Part shown: positions 1 through 5,093 of the stretch, piece after piece
How the letters are laid out: every line of letters begins with the position of its first letter
Numbering within the stretch: the stretch's first letter is position 1
Source: Desulfobacteraceae bacterium
Lineage (GTDB): Bacteria; Desulfobacterota; Desulfobacteria; Desulfobacterales; BuS5
Direction: 5' to 3'
Assembly (NCBI GenBank): GCA_030642865.1
Contig: DAOWMW010000029.1
Span: 1 to 9,836, forward strand
DNA: 9,836 nucleotides
Notes under the pieces: model-generated
Seen by the model: the letters and a program-made list of their open reading frames with translations, nothing else
What the model was told of the DNA's origin: nothing
Database searches by the model: none
Translations under genes and position numbers: made by a program

Positions 1-147
1 AAAATAAATTGGCAATTTTAAGTGTTGAGGCGCCTGCCTGACAAGGCGCGAAAGCGTAGGAATATCAAGATATTTATACGTTTTCGTAACGCAGTCAGGC
101 AGGATGGATCGACGATTAAAATGTTAAGTTATTTTTGAGCGAGCCCT
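1..147. repeat. MITE-like palindromic repeat, copy 1 (left end cut off)
   Basis: This copy matches 1558-1704 in the same orientation with 3 mismatches (positions 75, 115 and 138). The unit is one long imperfect palindrome with its apex at 67-68: AATATC/GATATT (61-66 and 69-74), CGAAA-CGTA arms around that, then a perfect 10-bp stem CCTGCCTGAC/GTCAGGCAGG (33-42 and 94-103), then looser AT-rich outer arms. No open reading frame fits inside. The right end is GCGAGCCC, and the matching GGG-end lies beyond the window. It is non-autonomous, and no transposase is present to identify its family. Confidence 0.85.
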
Positions 148-181
148 AAGGATTGGGGATGAAATAAATTCACGATCCTAA
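146..181. repeat. 36-bp repeat B, copy 1
   Basis: It is identical to 2581-2616 except for one base (A at 152, C at 2587). It abuts the right end of MITE copy 1 and lies 4 bases beyond the stop codon of the ThiC-family gene. It has only weak internal symmetry (GGAT/ATCC, TGAA/TTCA) and no T-tract, so it is not a convincing terminator. It could be a REP-like unit or the remnant of another mobile-element end. Confidence 0.8.
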
Positions 182-185
182 AACC

Positions 186-1469
186 CTAAATATCCGAAAT
201 AGCCCGTTTATACGTCTTCATGGCACAGAGATCTCCACACATTGTACAAACGTCTCTATTGTGATCTTCGCTCCCTGTCCTCTTTTTTTTTGCCACATCA
301 GGGGCAATGGCAGAATCGAACATGGTATCCCAGTCAAAATTGCAGCGCGCTTCAGACATTTTTTGGTTTTGTTCCAATGCGCCGATAACTCCTTTTTCAA
401 TATCACCAATATGAGCTGCAATTTTTGATGCGACTACCCCTTCCCGAACGTCATCCAGGGAGGGAAGGCAAAGATGCTCGGCAGGTGTAACATAACAGAG
501 AAAATCTGCACCATTGGCTGCAGCTATTGCACCACCTATTGCTCCGACAATATGATCGAATCCCGGAGCTATATCTGTGGGAAGGGGCCCTAACACATAA
601 TAAGGGGCTCCATCGCAAAGTCTTTTTTGCATTTTCATATCCCCTGCAATTCTGCCTAAAGGCACATGGCCTGGGCCTTCGATCATAACCTGCACCCCTG
701 CTTTCCTGGCTCTTTTTGCCAAACCCCCTAATGTTACAAGTTCAACGGCCTGAGCACGATCTTCTGCATCGCATATGGTACCCGGCCTCAGACCATCCCC
801 CAGAGACAGGGTCATGTCATATTCATGGGCAATTTCTATAAGCCGGTCATATTTATCGTAAAGGGGATTTTCTTTTCCATTTTTATTAATCCATTCGGCC
901 ATGAGACTCCCCCCCCGGGATACTATTCCCATGAGCCGGTCACTGGCTTTTAACACACTTAAAGTATTGCGATTTATTCCGCAATGAACCGTAACAAAAT
1001 CAACACCCGATTTTGCGTGTTCTTCAATGGCCGAAAAAATATCATCCTCAGACAGGTCAACAGCCTTTTTTCCCTGGGAAACAGCTACACTTGCTGATTT
1101 ATAAATTGGAACAGTTCCCACCATAACAGATGACTGCTCCAGAATTTTATATAGAATACGGCTTAAATCGCCCCCTGTGGAAAGATCCATAATGGCATCA
1201 GCACCACTTTTTATGGCAGCATCCAGCTTAAGAAGCTCCTCATCTATATTAAAATGGCTTGGAGATGTCCCGATATTTGCATTTACCTTTGTTTTTAATC
1301 CTTTGCCAATACCCCTAACTGTAAATTCACGATATCTGTTTTTCGGAATAACAATATAGCCCTTTGCGACTCTGGCCATAATTATTGCAGGATTAACCCC
1401 TTCATAGGCAGCCACCTGCTTCATGGCATCGGTGAGCTTACCATTGTTTGCATCTTCCATTTGCGTCAT
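186..1469 (-). CDS. thiC: ThiC-family radical SAM enzyme (phosphomethylpyrimidine synthase, or the paralogue BzaF)
   Basis: A 427-aa protein of the ThiC family. ThiC rearranges aminoimidazole ribotide to HMP-phosphate for thiamine; the paralogue BzaF turns the same substrate into 5-hydroxybenzimidazole, the lower ligand of some cobamides. Visible family motifs are NANIGTS (63-69), MDLSTG (94-99), GTVPIY (118-123), HCG (162-164), SRGGS (184-188), DGLRP (225-229), EGPGH (264-268), TPAEHL (328-333), and a C-terminal CTMC-GDLC cluster motif (C408, C411, C415) that binds the radical-SAM [4Fe-4S]. H268 and H332 fit the metal-ligand histidines. The length is that of the short anaerobe/archaeal form without the N-terminal ThiC-associated domain. 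The MTQM- start is typical, and a GAGG sits 11 bases upstream. The motif around 294-306 reads GPLPTDIAPGFDH, with P and F where most ThiC proteins I recall have T/V and Y. No TPP riboswitch is visible upstream. The family is certain; the thiamine versus benzimidazole product is not. Confidence 0.93.
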   Translation of the reverse strand: MTQMEDANNGKLTDAMKQVAAYEGVNPAIIMARVAKGYIVIPKNRYREFTVRGIGKGLKTKVNANIGTSPSHFNIDEELLKLDAAIKSGADAIMDLSTGGDLSRILYKILEQSSVMVGTVPIYKSASVAVSQGKKAVDLSEDDIFSAIEEHAKSGVDFVTVHCGINRNTLSVLKASDRLMGIVSRGGSLMAEWINKNGKENPLYDKYDRLIEIAHEYDMTLSLGDGLRPGTICDAEDRAQAVELVTLGGLAKRARKAGVQVMIEGPGHVPLGRIAGDMKMQKRLCDGAPYYVLGPLPTDIAPGFDHIVGAIGGAIAAANGADFLCYVTPAEHLCLPSLDDVREGVVASKIAAHIGDIEKGVIGALEQNQKMSEARCNFDWDTMFDSAIAPDVAKKKRTGSEDHNRDVCTMCGDLCAMKTYKRAISDI

Positions 1470-1546
1470 AATATATAATGCCTCAGAATTTAAAATATTT
1501 TCATTTATCGGTAAAAAAACAGGGGCACGGTGAAGGCAACTATTTA

Positions 1547-1703
1547 GGGTTCGCTTGAAAATAAATTGGCAATTTTAAGTGTTGAGGCGCCTGCCTGACA
1601 AGGCGCGAAAGCGTAGGAATATCAAGATATTCATACGTTTTCGTAACGCAGTCAGGCAGGATGGATCGACGCTTAAAATGTTAAGTTATTTTTGGGCGAG
1701 CCC
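1547..1703. mobile_element. MITE-like palindromic element, copy 2 (complete)
   Basis: The termini are GGGTTCGC (1547-1554) and GCGAGCCC (1696-1703), inverted repeats matching at 7 of 8 bases. They are flanked on both sides by TTA (1544-1546 and 1704-1706), a possible target duplication. The midpoint of these ends, 1625, falls on the hairpin apex AATATC-aa-GATATT, so the whole element is one palindrome. It is non-coding and 98% identical to copy 1 over 147 bases, which points to recent movement or gene conversion. It lies 77 bases upstream of the ThiC-family start codon. A short TIR with a TA-containing target is compatible with an IS630/mariner-type helper, but that is a guess. Confidence 0.75.
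1572..1601 (-). promoter_or_regulatory. Outward-facing sigma70-like promoter inside MITE copy 2
   Basis: On the minus strand, TTGTCA (1601-1596) is followed after 18 bases by TAAAAT (1577-1572), each matching the -35/-10 consensus at 5 of 6 positions. Transcription would leave the element and reach the ThiC-family start codon after about 95 bases. It is the best promoter-like pair I find upstream of that gene. Copy 1 carries the same pair, pointing out of the window to the left. Inferred from sequence alone. Confidence 0.4.
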
Positions 1704-1876
1704 TTAATATTCAATTTCCGGCTTTTAGAAAAATGCCAAAAAGCATGGGCCCCTTCCCAATTTTTTAGAAATTCATTAATAATTTTAAACATTATATTTT
1801 TTTATTTAATTTTGCAAGAAAAGTAGAAACAGCCTATTATTTTTTTAATGGGAAAAAACAGATTCTGCAAACAGGC

Positions 1877-1905
1877 TTTACATCTTTGAACTGAGTTGGT
1901 ATTAA
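1877..1905 (+). promoter_or_regulatory. Candidate sigma70 promoter for the cob(I)alamin adenosyltransferase gene
   Basis: TTTACA (1877-1882, 5 of 6 to the -35 consensus), a 17-base spacer, then TATTAA (1900-1905, 4 of 6 to the -10 consensus). A start near 1912 would give a leader of about 145 bases containing both short GC-rich hairpin units. Consensus matching only. Confidence 0.35.
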
Positions 1906-2046
1906 TTCAGATCGTGTCAAATTTTAATTTAACATGAGCTGAATTTCTTTAAGGGGCTATCCCCTATCTGCCCGCAACCCAAATTTTTATAACAGAAATT
2001 CAGGAGTAATCCCCTAAGCAATTTTGTTAAAGCACATATAATTTTA

Positions 2047-2051
2047 AAGGA
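2047..2051 (+). promoter_or_regulatory. Ribosome binding site of the adenosyltransferase gene
   Basis: AAGGA lies 6 bases before the ATG at 2058. This supports that ATG as the start and the MIEKGYVQVYTGNGKGKTT amino terminus. Confidence 0.6.
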
Positions 2052-2057
2052 TTCACA

Positions 2058-2579
2058 ATGATAGAAAAAGGATATGTTCAGGTCTACACAGGAAATGGAA
2101 AAGGAAAAACCACAGCATCATTGGGACTGGCTTTAAGGGGAGCGGGCGCCGGGTTTAAAATTTTTATTGCCCAATTTATGAAATCAGGCGATTATAATGA
2201 AATCAAGGCATTAAAAAGATTTTCTGACCTTATTACCATAGAGCAGTTCGGATACAAAGGTTTTGTCAGGGGAAAACCGATGCCGGAAGATTTTGAAGCA
2301 GCTAAAAAAGGGCTGATCAGGGTGAAAGAAGTATTGTCCTCCGCAAATTACGATATGGTTATTCTCGAAGAGGGTAATGTGGCTGTCATGTGCGGGCTTT
2401 TTCCTGTTACCACACTTTTGCAAATTATAGATTTAAAGCCTGACAATGTTGAGCTTATAATTACCGGAAGAGGTGCAATGCCTGAGATAATTGAAAGGGC
2501 CGATCTTGTTACAGAGATGAAGGAGATCAAACATTATTTCAAAAAAGGGGTTAAGGCAAGGACAGGAATTGAAAAATAG
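2058..2579 (+). CDS. cobO: Cob(I)alamin/corrinoid adenosyltransferase, CobO/BtuR/CobA family
   Basis: A 173-aa cytoplasmic enzyme that transfers the 5'-deoxyadenosyl group of ATP to the cobalt of a reduced corrinoid, giving the coenzyme form. The P-loop GNGKGKTT is at residues 12-19, followed by the helix ASLGLALRGAGAG. The family signatures TGRGA (136-140) and ERADLVTEMKEIKHYFKKGV (146-165), with the closing ARTGIEK, are all present. Length is normal for the family. The Walker-B-like strand reads VILEE (101-105), where the family usually has VLDE, so the first acidic residue is Glu instead of Asp. A 'DE-to-EE' change keeps the charge, and activity is likely. It stands alone on the plus strand, divergent from the ThiC-family gene. 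Its role may be coenzyme B12 supply for mutases, or assimilation in cobamide synthesis. No other cob genes are in the window. The family call is firm; the exact substrate is inferred. Confidence 0.93.
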   Translation: MIEKGYVQVYTGNGKGKTTASLGLALRGAGAGFKIFIAQFMKSGDYNEIKALKRFSDLITIEQFGYKGFVRGKPMPEDFEAAKKGLIRVKEVLSSANYDMVILEEGNVAVMCGLFPVTTLLQIIDLKPDNVELIITGRGAMPEIIERADLVTEMKEIKHYFKKGVKARTGIEK

Positions 2580-2580
2580 A

Positions 2581-2616
2581 CTAAGGCTTGGGGATGAAAT
2601 AAATTCACGATCCTAA
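2581..2616. repeat. 36-bp repeat B, copy 2
   Basis: It is identical to 146-181 apart from one base and begins one base after the adenosyltransferase stop codon. Both copies have the same orientation on the plus strand, although the two genes they trail run in opposite directions. A T8 run (2626-2633) follows, but it is too far from any stem to make a normal intrinsic terminator. Confidence 0.8.
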
Positions 2617-2668
2617 TCACCATTCTTTTTTTTACAAGTGAACCTTAGAATCGGAGATACTTTGTATA

Positions 2669-2682
2669 GACCTTTTAAGGTC
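2669..2682. promoter_or_regulatory. Palindrome GACCTT-TT-AAGGTC, possible operator
   Basis: Six-base perfect arms around TT, in the 230-bp gap between the adenosyltransferase and the TPR lipoprotein gene. It is preceded by TTTGTATA and followed by AGGTTAAAAAAAG. The arms are too short, and the tail is A rather than T, for a terminator. A dimeric regulator site upstream of the TPR operon is possible but unproven. Confidence 0.3.
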
Positions 2683-2694
2683 AGGTTAAAAAAA

Positions 2695-2769
2695 GCAGGG
2701 CCTGGTTCTAAATTCAACCATGGACTTATACTCTTCACATCCAATGGCCGGTAACATGACCAGCCCTGC
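2695..2769 (+). promoter_or_regulatory. Structured mRNA leader with mutually exclusive hairpins, upstream of the TPR operon
   Basis: The long-range stem GCAGGGCCTGGT (2695-2706) with ACCAGCCCTGC (2759-2769) pairs 11 bases with one bulged C. The same strands can instead make two local hairpins: TGGTT/AACCA (2703-2707 with 2716-2720, 8-base loop) and GGCCGGT/ACCAGCC (2746-2752 with 2759-2765, one mismatch, 6-base loop). The structure ends 30 bases before the GGAGG of the downstream gene. This is typical of a switchable leader. It matches no riboswitch class that I recognise. Confidence 0.4.
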
Positions 2770-2799
2770 AAAATATCATGAATGTATAATCGCTGAAAT

Positions 2800-2804
2800 G
2801 GAGG
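2800..2804 (+). promoter_or_regulatory. Strong ribosome binding site of the TPR lipoprotein gene
   Basis: GGAGG lies 6 bases before the ATG at 2811. This fixes the start and gives an N-terminus with a proper lipoprotein signal. Confidence 0.7.
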
Positions 2805-2810
2805 TTTGTA

Positions 2811-5093
2811 ATGAATCATCTATCAAAAATAATTCTCGTCAGCCTGTTCTCATTTATAGTCCTTGCTGCCTGCTCTTCTGATGAAGAAAAAACAACAGCA
2901 CATTTTAAAAGCGGGAAAGCCTATTTTGCGCAAGGAGATTATAAAAGTGCCATAATAGAATTTAAAAATGCTGTTCAAAAGGATCCCAATTACCTTGAAG
3001 CCTACTTACTCCTTGGGGAAACATCTTTAAAAGCAGGAAATATTCAGGTAGCATTTAATGCTTATTCAAGGGCATCAGAAATAGATCCTTCCAATATCGA
3101 TGCCCAGTTAAAAGTTGCCACATTTATGGTTTTCGGTCAAAAAACAGATAAAGCAAAAAAAAAAATTGACAATATTCTTGCCATTGATCCGAATAACATT
3201 GAGGCTCTTTTGTTACGGGTAAGGCTCCTTGAACTTAAAAACGATCTCAATGGCGCAAAAAATGTACTAAAAAAAATATTGGCTTCAGATGCCAGGGATA
3301 CACGGATACACCTGTTGCTGGCAAAGGTGATGGCTCGCCTGGGCAATTTTCCTGAAGCAGAACAAATATTAAAGCAGGCACTTAAAATTAACAATGATAA
3401 TCTGAAGCTCCACCTTGCCCTGGTGAGCCTTTATACTGCCGCCAATCAACCTGCACGCGCTGAGGAAAAACTTAAAAAAATAATAAAAAAATATCCTGAT
3501 AATGAAGATCTGCATATTACCCTTGCTTGTCTTTACATTAGACAAAAGAATCCGGAGAAGGCTGAAGCTCAATTTTTAAAATCAATTAATCAAGCCCCTG
3601 ATAAACTAAAACCGCTCATGCTGACTGCAGGATACTACAGTGCCGCTGGCAAGAAGGAGGCAGCTCTTTTAATGTACAACAGGGCAAAAAAACTTCGGCC
3701 GGATGATCTGAGAATAATGAATGCCGTGGCGAATTTGTACTATAAAACAAAAAATCTGGATGAGTGTGAAAAGCAGATTGCAGCAATGATCGATAAAAAG
3801 TCTGATTTCCCCCCGGCAAGGCTGTTAAAAGGGAAGGTTTTTGTTGCCAGAAAAAATTTTGACGCCGCCCTTGAAGTTCTCGATCTCCTTATCCAGGAAA
3901 ATCCTAAGGCACCTGCTGCATACCTGTTTAAAGGGATTGCGCATTTGGGGAAAGGTGAAATAAAAGCGGCCAAAACAACCCTTATCAAAGCGGTTGAGTT
4001 ATCCCCGCAAAATATTAAAGGGAGATTATTCCTTGCAGATATTTTTCGCAGGGAACGTTCCTTCGGGATAGCTGCAAAAAAGTGTAAGGAGATACTTAAA
4101 ATCAGCCCCAAAAATTATGAAGCAAAATATATAATTGGACAAATTTTTATTGACCAGCGAAAAATTAATGAGGCCAGGACAGCTTTTGAAGAACTGATAA
4201 AACTTGCACCCTCCAACCCTGCTGCATATTTTCAGCTTGGACTTTTGCAAAGTTCGCTAAAAAAATACAGTTCTGCCCTGGCCAATTTTGAAAAAGTATT
4301 GTCAATAGATCCTGAACATATGAAAGCATTTATCAGCAAAGCAGGGATATACGCTGCAAAAAAAAATTTTGATGCCGCCCTTAAAATCTGTGACAAAAAA
4401 ATTAATCAGCTTCAAAAATCCCCTGCAACTGCTATTCTTTATAATTTAAAAGGAAAAATTTTCCTTGCCAAAAAAGATAAAAAAAGTGCAGAAAAAGCTT
4501 TTAAGGAAGCTATAATAAAAAATTCCAATTTGATGCCGCCCTATTGTTTCCTGGCTCAAATATATATCGACGATAAAAAAGAAGATAAAGCCATAGCCCA
4601 ATACAAAACTGTTTTGGCAAATAATCCCAAACAGACAGAAGCTCATATGCTTTTGGGGATTATTTATGACCTGCAAAAAAAATATGAGCTTTCAATGGAG
4701 CACTACAGAGCAGCCCTTGCTATTAACCCCGAATTTGCCCCTGCCGCCAACAATCTGGCATATCTTTTGAGCCGTCATGATAAAAATATTAATGAAGCGC
4801 TGATATTTGCAAAAACCGCAAAAGAGAACTCCCCTGAAGACCCTGACACCATGGATACCCTGGGGTGGATCTACTACAAAAAAGGTCTATATAACAATGC
4901 CATATCCGAATTATCTGACAGTTCACAAAAACTTCCTGACAACCCTGTGGTTCGATATCATCTTGGAATGGCTTATTACAAAAAAGGAAAAAATAAACTT
5001 GCTGCCGCAGAACTAAAAAAAGCCCTGGGGATAAATAACAACTTTGATGGTTCAGATGAGGCAAAAAAAATATTAGCGGAAATAAAACAATGA
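2811..5093 (+). CDS. Tetratricopeptide-repeat lipoprotein, about 20 TPR units
   Basis: A 760-aa exported lipoprotein. Residues 1-20 are a signal peptide (K6, hydrophobic ILVSLFSFIVLAA) ending in the lipobox LAAC, so C21 is the lipidated residue. Ser at +2 favours the outer membrane by the enterobacterial rule. From about residue 30 to the end it is a continuous run of 34-residue TPR units, many with the pattern A-x-L-x-L-G/A ... Y-x-x-A-x-x-x-F/Y-x-x-A-L-x-x-x-P. The C-terminal units (GWIYYKKGLYNNAI, GMAYYKKGKNKLAAAELKKAL) are the most canonical. No enzymatic domain is visible, so it is most likely a scaffold for protein-protein contacts in the periplasm or at the outer membrane. The architecture recalls the PEP-CTERM/exosortase TPR lipoprotein PrsT, but no exosortase genes are in the window. 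It overlaps the next gene by ATGA. Codons are A-rich (AAA Lys), including an A11 run at 3155-3165. Function unknown. Confidence 0.9.
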   Translation: MNHLSKIILVSLFSFIVLAACSSDEEKTTAHFKSGKAYFAQGDYKSAIIEFKNAVQKDPNYLEAYLLLGETSLKAGNIQVAFNAYSRASEIDPSNIDAQLKVATFMVFGQKTDKAKKKIDNILAIDPNNIEALLLRVRLLELKNDLNGAKNVLKKILASDARDTRIHLLLAKVMARLGNFPEAEQILKQALKINNDNLKLHLALVSLYTAANQPARAEEKLKKIIKKYPDNEDLHITLACLYIRQKNPEKAEAQFLKSINQAPDKLKPLMLTAGYYSAAGKKEAALLMYNRAKKLRPDDLRIMNAVANLYYKTKNLDECEKQIAAMIDKKSDFPPARLLKGKVFVARKNFDAALEVLDLLIQENPKAPAAYLFKGIAHLGKGEIKAAKTTLIKAVELSPQNIKGRLFLADIFRRERSFGIAAKKCKEILKISPKNYEAKYIIGQIFIDQRKINEARTAFEELIKLAPSNPAAYFQLGLLQSSLKKYSSALANFEKVLSIDPEHMKAFISKAGIYAAKKNFDAALKICDKKINQLQKSPATAILYNLKGKIFLAKKDKKSAEKAFKEAIIKNSNLMPPYCFLAQIYIDDKKEDKAIAQYKTVLANNPKQTEAHMLLGIIYDLQKKYELSMEHYRAALAINPEFAPAANNLAYLLSRHDKNINEALIFAKTAKENSPEDPDTMDTLGWIYYKKGLYNNAISELSDSSQKLPDNPVVRYHLGMAYYKKGKNKLAAAELKKALGINNNFDGSDEAKKILAEIKQ

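Larger units (their letters stand above)
1704..2057. other. 355-bp intergenic region, divergent promoter space
   Basis: It separates the minus-strand ThiC-family gene with its MITE from the plus-strand adenosyltransferase gene. It is very AT-rich (1740-1860) and holds no credible ORF. Two short, similar hairpin-like units lie close to the downstream gene: AGGGG-ctat-CCCCT (1952-1965) and AGGAG-taat-CCCCT (2002-2015, one A-C mismatch). Between them is CCCGCAAC (1971-1978), which recalls a cobalamin-riboswitch core but lacks the rest of that fold. A promoter candidate and a ribosome binding site are listed separately. Confidence 0.6.

Noticed and set aside
212..246. Defective cluster motif in ThiC (CX2CX3C rather than CX2CX4C)
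   Set aside because: The short anaerobe-type ThiC proteins normally carry CTMCGxxC with three residues between the last two cysteines, so it is the subfamily norm.
1470..1600. TPP riboswitch upstream of the ThiC-family gene, suggested by CTGAGG on the minus strand
   Set aside because: Only a near-match to the CTGAGA element is present. The GGGGTGC, ACCTG and GGATAATGCC parts of the fold are missing, and the space is largely the MITE.
1..1704. CRISPR array or composite transposon formed by the two MITE copies
   Set aside because: There are only two copies, 1.4 kb apart, no spacer-size periodicity, and no cas or transposase gene.
1845..2030. Cobalamin riboswitch upstream of cobO (AATGGGAA near 1847 and CCCGCAAC at 1971-1978)
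   Set aside because: The two matches are more than 100 bases apart, and the P3-P6 core and the GCCACTGT-type box between them are absent.
2695..2769. tRNA or tRNA-like gene, because the structured leader is 75 bases long and has GGTTC
   Set aside because: No D-arm, anticodon arm or cloverleaf can be drawn, and the GGTTC hairpin has the wrong stem and loop.
3740..4111. 123-codon minus-strand ORF, and other open frames antisense to the TPR gene
   Set aside because: They are shadows of the repetitive AT-rich TPR gene, low-complexity in sequence, with no RBS and no recognisable domain.
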